Shown: one piece after another, positions 1-8,905 of the stretch
Numbering within the stretch: the stretch's first letter is position 1
How the letters are laid out: each line of letters opens with the position of its first letter
From: JAVJSU01 sp040219275
GTDB taxonomy: Bacteria; Chloroflexota; Anaerolineae; Aggregatilineales; Phototrophicaceae
NCBI GenBank assembly: GCA_040219275.1
Contig: JAVJSU010000021.1
Coordinates: forward strand, 1 to 34,451
Length of the DNA: 34,451 bases
Direction of reading: 5' to 3'
Position numbers and translations under genes: made by a program
Notes under the pieces: model-generated
Seen by the model: only the letters and a program-made list of their open reading frames with translations
Databases searched by the model: none
What the model was told of the DNA's origin: nothing

Positions 1-133
1 ATTTTGGACATTTCAACCCTTCGGGATGAAAATACTCCAATAGCCAGCTTTCACAGTCTCTTTGATCTAGTAACTCGGTAATTGGAAATCTCATATCATC
101 TACTTTAATTCATTCAACTCACACTTTCTAGAG
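1..133. other. left flank, probable insertion-sequence end remnant
   Basis: No convincing coding region is visible. Bases 117-140 match, in inverted orientation, the sequence just after the partial transposase at the right end of the window. This suggests that the stretch is a degenerate or related insertion-sequence end. The 116 bases before the match do not translate into a recognisable transposase, so the identification is tentative. Confidence 0.3.
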
Positions 134-140
134 TTGAGCC
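117..140 (+). repeat. inverted copy of the right-end IS-like terminus
   Basis: The 14 bases ACTCACACTTTCTA (117-130) and GAGCC (136-140) recur on the minus strand at 34299-34286 and 34280-34276 with the same 5-base spacing. An AT-rich tract (AATTTTA) follows in both copies. The TTG start of the neighbouring restriction gene (134-136) lies inside this block. Confidence 0.5.
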
Positions 141-2863
141 ATAATTTTAGTAGTAGTCGCCCATTTTTTTGTCAGGTTGAAGCTGTGGAAACCTTAATCT
201 GGTTGACAGAAGTTGCTCCTCAATCTGGTAAACGTGAGATGGCTGTTTTGGAACAACTGAGAGCATCAAATGAAGATGCAAATCCTGAGTTATTCCGGAT
301 TGCACTAAAAATGGCAACGGGGTCTGGCAAAACCACAGTGATGGCAATGATTATTGCTTGGCAAACTATCAACGCTATTAGAAAGCCAACTAGCAGAAAA
401 TTTACCAAGGGTTTCTTAGTAGTCGCTCCAGGACTTACGATTCGTGACCGTTTGCGTGTCTTACAACCTAATGATCCCGACAGTTATTACGATAGTCGGG
501 AGCTGGTTCCTAAAGATATGTTGCCTGATCTAGGAAAAGCGAAAATCATAATCACAAATTATCATGCGTTTAAATTACGAGAACGTATAAGCCTACCTCC
601 CACAAGTCGAGCCTTACTTCAGGGTCGTGGCGAAGAACTAAGCACATTGGAAACCGATGGGCAAATGTTGCAACGTGTGATGCCTGAACTGATGGGTATG
701 AAGAATATTTTAGTCCTAAATGATGAGGCCCATCATTGTTACCGTGAAAAACCTGACAAAACCAATGATGACAAACTTAAAGGGGATGATCGTAAAGAAG
801 CGGAAATGAATAATGAGGCCGCTCGCCTTTGGATTACAGGGCTAGAAACTGTCAAACGGAATCTCGGTGTCGCGCAAGTTATTGATCTGTCGGCAACACC
901 TTTCTTCTTGAAAGGTTCAGGATATGTTGAAGGAACAATTTTCCCGTGGACAGTGAGTGATTTTTCATTGATGGATGCCATTGAATGTGGAATTGTCAAA
1001 CTTCCACGTGTACCGGTAGCGGACAATATTCAGGGTGGTGATATGCCTAAATTTCGCGATATTTGGGGGAATATCCGTTCAAAAATGCCAAAATCGGGAC
1101 GCGGTAAGGCTAAAAACTTAGATCCCCTTAGTTTACCTACGCAACTACAGACGGCATTAGACGCACTATACGGACATTATGAAAAGACTTTTCAACTTTG
1201 GAATGAAGTAGGCATTAGCACACCGCCGTGTTTTATTATTGTTTGCCAGAATACTTCCATCTCTAAGTTAGTCTACGATTATATTTCTGGTTTTGAATAT
1301 GAGACGGATGATGGCAGTATTGGATTTCACAATGGACGCCTACCGCTTTTTCAGAATTTTAATGAACATGGCAACCCATTCCCCCGTCCAAACACGTTGC
1401 TAATTGACAGCGAGCAACTTGAATCTGGTGATGCGCTCGACAATAACTTCCGAAAAATGGCTTCTGATGAAATTGAACGCTATCGCAGAGAGATTCTCCA
1501 GCGAACCGGTGATCAACAGCAAGCAGATAACATTAGTGATTCAGACTTGCTTAGAGAAGTGATGAATACAGTCGGCAAACCTGATACGCTTGGTGCTCAA
1601 ATCCGTTGTGTTGTATCAGTCTCGATGTTAACTGAAGGTTGGGATGCAAACACGGTCACCCATATTCTTGGGATTCGTGCATTTGGCACACAATTGTTGT
1701 GTGAGCAGGTAGTCGGACGTGCATTGCGTCGGCAATCATACGATTTGAACGAAGAGGGATTGTTTGATGTCGAATATGCAGACATCTTGGGAATACCATT
1801 CGATTTCACAGCGAAACCCGTGATCTCTAAACCTCAAACTCCAAAACAGACTGTTCACATTCGGGCAGTGCGTCCGGATCGAGATCATCTTGAAATAATA
1901 TTTCCACGTGTTGAAGGATATAGAGTAGAACTAGATCAGGAAAGGCTGACAGCTCAGTTCAACGATGATTCCGTTTTAGAATTATCACCAGATTTAGTTG
2001 GTCCATCGATTACCAAAAATGCAGGGATCATTGGTGAAGATGTTGATCTTGGTCTAATCCATACAAATGATTTGCGACGATCTACATTGCTATTTCACCT
2101 AACGACGCGACTTCTCTATAACAAGTGGCGCGATCCCAATGGTGAACCTAAACTACATCTATTCGGAGAACTGAAACGGATTGTCAAGCAGTGGCTGGAT
2201 AACGATTACCTAATCTGTAAAGGTGATACCTTTCCAGCACAACTGATGTATCAAGAATTGGCAGATATGGCATGTGAGCGTATCCATGCTGGAATTACAC
2301 GAGCACTTGTAGGAGACAGACCGATAACGGCAATCCTTGATGCTTATAACCCAACCGGTTCGACAAATCAAGTCAATTTTTATACGTCAAAGGCAAATCG
2401 CTGGCAAACAGACTCTCGCAAATGTCATGTCAACTGGGCGGTTTTGGATAGTGACTGGGAAGGTGAGTTCTGTCGTGTACTTGAGGCGCACCCGCTGGTA
2501 CATTCATATGTCAAAAACCACGCACTTGGTTTTGAAGTCCCCTATCGCTATGGTTCAGTCACACGCAAGTATTTGCCAGATTTTATTGTAAGGATTGATG
2601 ATGGACAGCAGACCGATGATGAACAGCCTGATTACCTAAATCTGATTGTAGAAATCAAAGGGTATCGTGGTGAAGATGCTAAGGAAAAGAAATCTACGAT
2701 GGATACTTATTGGATACCCGGTGTCAATAATCTAGGAACTTTGGGGCGATGGGCATTCCTCGAATTAAGAGATGTCTATTTAATGGAAGCAGAATTTGAA
2801 AACAAGATCGAAGCAGAATTTCAAGCATTAGTATCAGCTATAACTGAACAGACAGAAAGTTAG
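134..2863 (+). CDS. DEAH helicase / PD-(D/E)XK restriction endonuclease subunit, probably 5'-truncated
   Basis: This is an SF2 helicase-nuclease of the type III Res-like class, expected to translocate on and cleave unmodified DNA. Visible motifs are Walker A ATGSGKT (61-67), DEAH (197-200), SAT (253-255), a C-terminal helicase core with LTEGWDAN and QVVGRALRR, and a nuclease motif PD (815-816) with EIK (840-842). The protein begins almost directly at FFCQVEAVETLIWLTE. From memory, relatives carry roughly 100 or more residues before that point. The only usable start here is TTG at 134, inside an IS-like terminal repeat, and an in-frame stop lies at 71-73. The 5' end is therefore probably lost, and activity is doubtful although all the catalytic motifs remain. 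The methyltransferase gene follows after 4 bp. Confidence 0.85.
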   Translation: MSHNFSSSRPFFCQVEAVETLIWLTEVAPQSGKREMAVLEQLRASNEDANPELFRIALKMATGSGKTTVMAMIIAWQTINAIRKPTSRKFTKGFLVVAPGLTIRDRLRVLQPNDPDSYYDSRELVPKDMLPDLGKAKIIITNYHAFKLRERISLPPTSRALLQGRGEELSTLETDGQMLQRVMPELMGMKNILVLNDEAHHCYREKPDKTNDDKLKGDDRKEAEMNNEAARLWITGLETVKRNLGVAQVIDLSATPFFLKGSGYVEGTIFPWTVSDFSLMDAIECGIVKLPRVPVADNIQGGDMPKFRDIWGNIRSKMPKSGRGKAKNLDPLSLPTQLQTALDALYGHYEKTFQLWNEVGISTPPCFIIVCQNTSISKLVYDYISGFEYETDDGSIGFHNGRLPLFQNFNEHGNPFPRPNTLLIDSEQLESGDALDNNFRKMASDEIERYRREILQRTGDQQQADNISDSDLLREVMNTVGKPDTLGAQIRCVVSVSMLTEGWDANTVTHILGIRAFGTQLLCEQVVGRALRRQSYDLNEEGLFDVEYADILGIPFDFTAKPVISKPQTPKQTVHIRAVRPDRDHLEIIFPRVEGYRVELDQERLTAQFNDDSVLELSPDLVGPSITKNAGIIGEDVDLGLIHTNDLRRSTLLFHLTTRLLYNKWRDPNGEPKLHLFGELKRIVKQWLDNDYLICKGDTFPAQLMYQELADMACERIHAGITRALVGDRPITAILDAYNPTGSTNQVNFYTSKANRWQTDSRKCHVNWAVLDSDWEGEFCRVLEAHPLVHSYVKNHALGFEVPYRYGSVTRKYLPDFIVRIDDGQQTDDEQPDYLNLIVEIKGYRGEDAKEKKSTMDTYWIPGVNNLGTLGRWAFLELRDVYLMEAEFENKIEAEFQALVSAITEQTES

Positions 2864-2867
2864 GAAT

Positions 2868-5642
2868 ATGGCGCAAAACAAGAAATCAAAAGACGTAGAT
2901 AACTTCAAGCATGATGATAAAAGACTACACATTCCTACCGCTGAGTATCATTCACTTCTGCATGAGGAGGAGCGGTCTTCAATTCAAGTGGCTTACGAGC
3001 GACGCAACCGCGATTTAGACCCACAGCTTGTCTGGCGTGGTAAAGATGTTCAGGATTGGTCGGATTTAGTTGTTCAAGCACCACCGCTATATATACAAGA
3101 AAAGATTCACCCAAGAGTATTGATTGATGATCTGCGTAGGCAAACAGAAGAACAGGAGCAAGAGGGTCTACTGCAACAGTTAGATTTCTTTGCGGACTTT
3201 AACGGACTTCCGAGTCCTGCCGCAAAAACCGAGTTCTATCAACATGATGCCAATTGGAGCAATCGCATGATTCTTGGCGATAGCTTACAGGTGATGGCAT
3301 CGCTCGCAGAACGGGAAGGGTTGCGTGGTAAAGTTCAGTGCATCTACATTGACCCGCCTTATGGTATTAAGTTTAACTCGAATTTCCAGTGGTCAACTAC
3401 CAGTCGAGATGTAAAAGATGGAAAGCTAGACCATATTACAAGAGAGCCAGAGCAGGTCAAAGCATTTCGGGATACATGGCGTGATGGTATTCATTCTTAC
3501 CTAACATACCTTAGAGATCGTCTTACTGTCGCTCATGATCTGCTAACAGATAACGGTTCAATATTTGTTCAAATAGGTGATGAAAATGTTCACTTGGTAC
3601 GTGTAATACTTGATGAAATTTTTAGCTCTGATAATTTTGTTGCTCAAATAACATTTCGAGTAAAAAGTCCATTAGGTGTCTCGGATTTGGCACGAACAAC
3701 AGATTTTATCATCTGGTACGCAAAATCCAGACAAAAGCTTAAATTTAGACAGGCTCGTAATCCCAAGGAATTAGATGAACATCCCGAGTTTTCGAAGACT
3801 TTGTTTCCAGATGGGAGAGTAGTTTCAGCAAGAAAGATTAAAAACTCTAAAGTCAGAAACGAAGTCAGATATTTCACGGCGCAGAATTTGGCATCTTCAG
3901 GTTATACCCCGTCATGTACTTTCCCATTCACAATTGATGGTAGAACGTTTAGTAACCCAAAAGGTAAAAGTTGGAAAACAAATTTAGAAGGAATGAACCG
4001 CCTATATTATGCAGGGCGCTTGCAACCTCTTGAGACCAGTTTAAGGTGGCGTTATTTCTTTGATGATGCTACTAGTGAAGTAATTACTGATGTATGGATG
4101 GATACATTTGCAGCTTCAAATAAGAATTACGTTGTTGAAACATCAGATGCAGTGATACAGAGATGCATCCTTATGACAACAGATCCCGGCGACCTAGTTC
4201 TTGATCCGACGTGTGGTTCTGGAACAACAGCATATGTTGCTGAAAAGTGGGGTCGCAGATGGATAACAGTTGATACTTCTAGAGTTGCGTTGGCTCTTGC
4301 TCGTGCAAGATTAATGGGAGCACGTTTCCCTTATTTCTTATTAGTTGACAGTAAAGATGGAAAAGAAAAAGAAGCTCAACTATCCCGTACAGTACCATCA
4401 ATTGAACAAACATTTGATGATATAAGACATGGCTTTGTCTATAAAAGAGTGCCACATATAACATTAAAATCAATCGCCCACAATAATGAAATTGACGTTA
4501 TTTGGAAAAATTATCAAGAACATCTTGAGGCTTTAAGAACTAGCCTTAATCAACAATTGGGAGAAAATTGGGAAGGCTGGGAAATTCCTAGAGAATTAAA
4601 TGATAATAGTTCAAATGAGGCAAAAATTTTGCATTCCCAATGGTGGGATTTGCGAATTGAACGGCAACAACAGATTGATGCTTCGATTGCCGCAAGTGCT
4701 GAATACGAATACTTGTACGATCAACCTTATGAGGACAACTCAAAAGTGAGAGTTTCGGGTCCGTTTACGGTAGAAAGTCTATCACCCCATCGCATTCTCG
4801 GCGTTGATGAAAACGATGAATTGATCGATCCTCGTGAAGACGGTGCTGGACTGAAAGAAAGCCACAGCTTTGTACAAATAATCTTAGAAAATCTCAAGAC
4901 AGCCGGTGTTCAGCAAGCCCATAAAGAAGACAAGATCAATTTTTCAACACTCAGTCCCTGGCCCGGAGCGAATATTTGCGCTGAAGGTCGCTATTTTGAA
5001 GGGGAGAATGAACATGCTGTAGAAAAACGGGCAGGTATTTTCATTGGTCCCGAATTTGGGACTGTGAGCCGTCCAGACCTTGTTGAAGCCGCTCGTGAAG
5101 CCGGTGATGCGGGTTTTGATGTACTGATTGCGTGTGCTTTCAACTACGATGCTAGGTCAACTGAATTCGATAGGCTTGGTGCAATCCCGGTGCTTAAAGC
5201 ACGCATGAACGCTGATCTTCATATGGCGAATGACCTGAAAAATACTGGTAAAGGTAATCTGTTTGTCATCTTCGGTGAGCCGGATATTGATTTGCTTGAG
5301 CTTGAAGATCAACAGATACAGGTCAAAATCAATGGAGTTGATGTTTTTCATCCGAACACGGGTGAAATCCGTAGTCATGGCGCAGAGGGTATTGCCTGCT
5401 GGTTTATTGACACGAATTATGATGAAGAAAGTTTCTTCGTACGCCACGCGTATTTTCTGGGTGCGAATGATCCGTACAGTTCATTGAAAACAACCTTGAA
5501 AGCTGAAATCAATAAAGAAGCGTGGGAAACGTTGTATAGTGATACATCGCGTCCCTTTGATAAACCCAAAACGGGAAGGATTGCAGTTAAGGTTATTAAC
5601 CATCTCGGTGATGAAGTGATGAAGGTATTCAAGGTAAACTAA
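2868..5642 (+). CDS. adenine-specific DNA methyltransferase (type III Mod-like)
   Basis: This beta-class N6-adenine methyltransferase should protect host DNA from the nuclease encoded upstream. The catalytic motif DPPYG (162-166) precedes the AdoMet-binding motif DPTCGSGTT (446-454), which is the order typical of the beta class. About 450 residues follow motif I, longer than a minimal Mod protein. They contain a predicted mixed alpha/beta region (for example IACWFIDTNYDEESF) that may contact the helicase or recognise the target. ATG at 2868 is the natural start, 4 bp after the restriction subunit. The stop TAA shares one base with the next start (TAATG), so the two genes are translationally coupled. 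The recognition sequence cannot be predicted. Confidence 0.9.
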   Translation: MAQNKKSKDVDNFKHDDKRLHIPTAEYHSLLHEEERSSIQVAYERRNRDLDPQLVWRGKDVQDWSDLVVQAPPLYIQEKIHPRVLIDDLRRQTEEQEQEGLLQQLDFFADFNGLPSPAAKTEFYQHDANWSNRMILGDSLQVMASLAEREGLRGKVQCIYIDPPYGIKFNSNFQWSTTSRDVKDGKLDHITREPEQVKAFRDTWRDGIHSYLTYLRDRLTVAHDLLTDNGSIFVQIGDENVHLVRVILDEIFSSDNFVAQITFRVKSPLGVSDLARTTDFIIWYAKSRQKLKFRQARNPKELDEHPEFSKTLFPDGRVVSARKIKNSKVRNEVRYFTAQNLASSGYTPSCTFPFTIDGRTFSNPKGKSWKTNLEGMNRLYYAGRLQPLETSLRWRYFFDDATSEVITDVWMDTFAASNKNYVVETSDAVIQRCILMTTDPGDLVLDPTCGSGTTAYVAEKWGRRWITVDTSRVALALARARLMGARFPYFLLVDSKDGKEKEAQLSRTVPSIEQTFDDIRHGFVYKRVPHITLKSIAHNNEIDVIWKNYQEHLEALRTSLNQQLGENWEGWEIPRELNDNSSNEAKILHSQWWDLRIERQQQIDASIAASAEYEYLYDQPYEDNSKVRVSGPFTVESLSPHRILGVDENDELIDPREDGAGLKESHSFVQIILENLKTAGVQQAHKEDKINFSTLSPWPGANICAEGRYFEGENEHAVEKRAGIFIGPEFGTVSRPDLVEAAREAGDAGFDVLIACAFNYDARSTEFDRLGAIPVLKARMNADLHMANDLKNTGKGNLFVIFGEPDIDLLELEDQQIQVKINGVDVFHPNTGEIRSHGAEGIACWFIDTNYDEESFFVRHAYFLGANDPYSSLKTTLKAEINKEAWETLYSDTSRPFDKPKTGRIAVKVINHLGDEVMKVFKVN

Positions 5643-7711
5643 TGGACTTTAGAATCGCAGATACTTTCATCGATAGCCTCAATAAGCTCACAAATCAGGA
5701 ACAAAAATCTGTTAAAACCACGGTTTTTGACCTGCAACTCAACCCGGCAAACCCCGGTCTAAGTTTCCATAAATTGGACCGGGCGAAAGATGCCAGCTTC
5801 GCCTCAGTTCGGGTGAACCGCGACATTCGCATTATTGTACATAGAAGTCAAAGTAGCCTGTTGATTTGTTATGTAGGTCATCACGACGATGCATATCAAT
5901 GGGCGCAGACCCGCAAACTGGATACACATCCAAAGACCGGCGCGGCACAGTTAGTAGAAATTCGTGAAACGGTTCAGGAAATTGTCATTCCAAATTATGT
6001 CACCGAAGCGAGATCAAAACCTAGACTATTCCCTAAGATTTCTGAGGATGAATTACTAGGCTTTGGGGTTCCGCCAGAGTGGATTGATGATGTTCGGGAT
6101 GCCACCGATGATAGCATACTTGAACTGGCAGTTCATTTACCTTCTGAAGCGGCTGAAGCCTTATTAGAATTAGCAACTGGTGGCTCACCCTCCCCGGCGG
6201 AAATCATCTCACAAGATACGAATCCATTTGAACATCCAGATGCACTGCGTCGTTTCCGCGTAATGAGCGAAGTCGAAGAGTTGGAGCGTGCTCTCGAATT
6301 TCCCTGGGAAAAATGGACTGTTTTCTTGCATCCGCAACAAAAGCAAATTGTTACTGCGGATTATAAAGGTCCTGCAAGAGTATACGGCTCAGCAGGTACA
6401 GGTAAAACTGTTGTGGCTTTACATCGAGCAGTCCATTTGGCGGAAACTAATTCCAATGTGCGTGTTTTATTAACTACGTTTTCGGATACGCTTGCCAATG
6501 CGTTGCAGACCAAATTGCGTCGATTGCTTCATAATAGACCTACATTGGCTGAACAAATAGAAGTTTACTCTATGGACGTAATCGGCGAACGCTTACACCA
6601 TCTGAACCTTGGTGCAGTAACGCTGGCTACCCAAGATGACATTGAGCAGATACTTAAGGTATCTAAGCAATCAGTTGAAAATCAAAATTTTTCTTTGCAA
6701 TTTCTACTAAATGAGTGGAATGAAGTTGTAGACACATGGCAATTGGATAGTTTAGACGCTTATCTAAATGTTCCTCGCTTAGGTCGTAAAACAAGATTAA
6801 GGGAAATTCAGCGCACCACGCTTTGGTCAATCTTTGAACAAGTACAAGCTGCTCTCAAAGAACAGAAATTAGTAACATTGGCAGGTATGTATAACGCACT
6901 TTCAGATCACTATAAACAAACGGGCAAATCACCTTTTAATCATATTGTAGTTGACGAAGCTCAGGATATAAGTGTCCCACAATTGAAGTTTTTGGCGGTA
7001 CTTGCGGGTCAAAATTTGAACGGGTTATTTTTTGCAGGAGATCAGGGACAACGGATATTCCAGCAACCCTTCTCATGGAAAGTGCTTGGCGTTGATGTTC
7101 GTGGACGATCCAAAGGATTGAAAATCAATTATCGTACATCTCACCAAATAAGAATGCAGGCAGACAAATTACTCGGACCAGAATTATCGGATGTTGATGG
7201 AAATGAGGAACGTCGCAAAGGCACTATATCAGCATTTAATGGACCGCAACCAATAATCCAAGACTATGATTCTGAACAAGACGAAATAACTGCTGTAGCA
7301 CAGTGGATTAAAGCTCAATTGGATAGTGGTACAGTGCCTGAAGAAATTGGCATTTTTGTACGTTCAAATAATGAAATAAATCGGGCAAAAGCAACTTTAG
7401 AACAAATTGGGGCATCATTCAAGATTCTTGACGATAGAGTATCTACTACGGCTGGTTATATATCTCTTTGCACCATGCATCTTGCTAAAGGTCTGGAATT
7501 TCGCGCAGTAGCTATTATGGCATGTGATGATGAAGTCATTCCTTTACAAGAGCGTATTGAACAAAATACAGATCAAGCAGATTTAGAAGAAATATATAAC
7601 TCTGAACGTCGCTTGCTCTACGTTGCTTGTACTCGTGCTAGAGATAAATTATTCGTAACTTCTGTTCAACCTGCATCAGAATTCCTAGATGATATGACAA
7701 TAGAACACTAG
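5642..7711 (+). CDS. RelE-like domain fused to UvrD/Rep-type SF1 helicase
   Basis: Residues 1-95 resemble the RelE/ParE toxin fold: a basic strand SVRVNRDIRIIVH is followed by LLICYVGHHDDAYQWA. A linker leads to a complete SF1A helicase. Its motifs are a Q-motif-like segment LHPQQKQIV (229-237), Walker A GSAGTGKT (249-256), Walker B IVVDEAQD (435-442), motif III FAGDQGQRI, motif IV INYRTS, motif V TMHLAKGLEF (611-620) and motif VI YVACTRARDKL (660-670). It overlaps the methyltransferase stop by one base, so all three genes form one operon. The RelE part may be a ribosome-dependent RNase, a DNA- or RNA-binding module, or a degenerate toxin used as a sensor. No separate antitoxin gene is visible. 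The helicase assignment is firm. The RelE assignment is from pattern only. Confidence 0.85.
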   Translation: MDFRIADTFIDSLNKLTNQEQKSVKTTVFDLQLNPANPGLSFHKLDRAKDASFASVRVNRDIRIIVHRSQSSLLICYVGHHDDAYQWAQTRKLDTHPKTGAAQLVEIRETVQEIVIPNYVTEARSKPRLFPKISEDELLGFGVPPEWIDDVRDATDDSILELAVHLPSEAAEALLELATGGSPSPAEIISQDTNPFEHPDALRRFRVMSEVEELERALEFPWEKWTVFLHPQQKQIVTADYKGPARVYGSAGTGKTVVALHRAVHLAETNSNVRVLLTTFSDTLANALQTKLRRLLHNRPTLAEQIEVYSMDVIGERLHHLNLGAVTLATQDDIEQILKVSKQSVENQNFSLQFLLNEWNEVVDTWQLDSLDAYLNVPRLGRKTRLREIQRTTLWSIFEQVQAALKEQKLVTLAGMYNALSDHYKQTGKSPFNHIVVDEAQDISVPQLKFLAVLAGQNLNGLFFAGDQGQRIFQQPFSWKVLGVDVRGRSKGLKINYRTSHQIRMQADKLLGPELSDVDGNEERRKGTISAFNGPQPIIQDYDSEQDEITAVAQWIKAQLDSGTVPEEIGIFVRSNNEINRAKATLEQIGASFKILDDRVSTTAGYISLCTMHLAKGLEFRAVAIMACDDEVIPLQERIEQNTDQADLEEIYNSERRLLYVACTRARDKLFVTSVQPASEFLDDMTIEH

Positions 7712-7872
7712 AATTCTTTCGCGCAATCAACATCTAGTTTTACTGGTGTGGAACATTCGAACGTGCACTTCCAGTAACTGTAATATTGCTAAGTCAATAC
7801 TGAAGGATTTCAGCCCTTCATGAACCCCACCTGCCATAATTGAAGTAGTAATCATTATGGTAGGTGAATCTT
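7712..7872. other. candidate oriT / regulatory region of the mobilisation operon
   Basis: This gap lies directly upstream of a relaxosome-type ribbon-helix-helix gene and a relaxase, the usual place for an origin of transfer. It carries three inverted repeats: TACTGG/CCAGTA (7741-7746, 7771-7776), TGAAGG/CCTTCA (7801-7806, 7815-7820) and a 13-bp pair at 7828-7840/7854-7866. No known nic-site consensus was recognised, so the oriT call is positional inference. Confidence 0.4.
7828..7866 (+). promoter_or_regulatory. 13-bp inverted repeat overlapping the Shine-Dalgarno of the RHH gene
   Basis: Left arm CACCTGCCATAAT (7828-7840) and right arm ATTATGGTAGGTG (7854-7866) are complementary at 12 of 13 positions around a 13-base loop. 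The right arm contains AGGTG, the ribosome-binding site for ATG 7873. Protein binding to the DNA, or an RNA hairpin, could therefore repress the operon. It could equally be the binding site of the ribbon-helix-helix protein in the relaxosome. Confidence 0.55.
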
Positions 7873-8235
7873 ATGTCCAGAAAATCCGTTCGCCGCAGTC
7901 TCTCCATGACGCCGGAGATGGCGCGTCGGCTCAGTCAAATTGCCAGCACCAGACCCCGCAACATTACCGAAGCCGACCTCATCCGTGAGGCGATCCGGCG
8001 CTTTCTCGATGAGCAGGAAGACCTCACTGGAAGTCGCAAGCATTTCCAGCGATCATTCCGTCAGCGCATCGACCAACTCGAAGAATCTGTCAGTTTTCAA
8101 CTCAATGTGCTGGTGTATTTGCTCTCTATTGATGAAGACCATCTGCGGGAAGCGATCATCGCCGCCAAGCAAAATGGCAAGACTCTGCTGGCACAGATGA
8201 ATGCCGTGCGCGAGTTGAAGGAGTCGGGTGATTGA
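7873..8235 (+). CDS. ribbon-helix-helix relaxosome accessory / regulator protein
   Basis: This 120-residue protein starts with a CopG/MobC-like ribbon-helix-helix segment: a basic strand (RKSVRRSLSMTPEMARRLSQ), then a helical part with TEADLIREAIRRFLDEQED. A predicted coiled or helical tail follows (RQRIDQLEESVSFQLNVL). I place the start at ATG 7873 because AGGTG sits 5-7 bases upstream. The in-frame GTG at 7864 lies inside that ribosome-binding site. The stop overlaps the relaxase start (TTGA). By position it should bind oriT and assist the relaxase, and also regulate its own operon through the upstream inverted repeat. It may equally be only a repressor. Confidence 0.7.
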   Translation: MSRKSVRRSLSMTPEMARRLSQIASTRPRNITEADLIREAIRRFLDEQEDLTGSRKHFQRSFRQRIDQLEESVSFQLNVLVYLLSIDEDHLREAIIAAKQNGKTLLAQMNAVRELKESGD

Positions 8236-8885
8236 GCAAGGCGATTATTGTAGTGGACTTCGCCTACAAAGGACCGCATCGCAAAGGGTACGGCACCGGA
8301 AGAACGGGTCTGAGTTCCACGCTCAAATATCTCCAATATCGGGACAAGGTGCAGAATCAGCTGGCTCAGAAGCGCGACTACGAACGCTGGCAGGATCGTG
8401 GCATGGGTTTGCATTGGCGAGACATTCTCAAAAACAGCGACGAATTGCAGAGTCCGCATGTGCTGGCGTGGACGTGGGTGGTCTCGCCTGCGCCCGACCT
8501 GATGGCACTTGTTCCAGAGGATCAGCGGCGTGATTTTGTCTGCGATCTCACGGAGCGTGTCGTGGAGGATTACTACACCGAGCGCGGTTTTGATCTGCCG
8601 GAGTACAGCTACATTTTGCATGATCGCGCAACGGATGATGAAGGATTGCAACAACTCCACACACATATTGTTTTACCGGGGACAGTCTCGACAGTCGCCG
8701 AACGTCTGCCCGTTTACAACAACAAAGAGCGCGGACACGATGTGCTATTTCGTGAGGTTGCGACGCGCCATTTATCCGAAATGCTGGATGATGTCATTGG
8801 CCCAGGTTGGCGGCTTGAGCGTGAGGAAGAACAAAGTATTGAGCCAGATGCCAACGATTTGGATGCATGGTTTCCCAACCAATGA
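8232..8885 (+). CDS. short relaxase / mobilisation nuclease (HUH type)
   Basis: The predicted role is to nick oriT and pilot the single strand into the secretion channel. The protein has an N-terminal segment LKYLQYRDK (31-39) with Tyr33/Tyr36 as candidate nucleophiles. A histidine cluster, LHD (129-131) and QLHTHIVLPG (141-150), gives a His130/His143/His145 metal site of the HUH kind. At 217 residues it is only the nuclease domain, without the primase, helicase or C-terminal translocation region of larger relaxases. The start is TTG at 8232, overlapping the previous stop; no ATG is available near the conserved N-terminus. Its position between an RHH gene and the coupling protein supports the call. 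The exact MOB class is not assigned. Confidence 0.7.
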   Translation: MSKAIIVVDFAYKGPHRKGYGTGRTGLSSTLKYLQYRDKVQNQLAQKRDYERWQDRGMGLHWRDILKNSDELQSPHVLAWTWVVSPAPDLMALVPEDQRRDFVCDLTERVVEDYYTERGFDLPEYSYILHDRATDDEGLQQLHTHIVLPGTVSTVAERLPVYNNKERGHDVLFREVATRHLSEMLDDVIGPGWRLEREEEQSIEPDANDLDAWFPNQ

Positions 8886-8905
8886 GTTGTATGATAGTTT
8901 AACCT

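Noticed and set aside
5642..5926. A separate RelE toxin gene of a toxin-antitoxin pair
   Set aside because: The frame continues without stop into the helicase and no antitoxin gene is adjacent, so it is a fused domain.
7864..7872. GTG start for the RHH gene
   Set aside because: GTG 7864 lies inside the ribosome-binding site that serves ATG 7873.
8097..8666. A 189-residue minus-strand open frame opposite the relaxase
   Set aside because: It is the complement of the relaxase and RHH genes. The plus strand carries motifs and overlapping operon structure.
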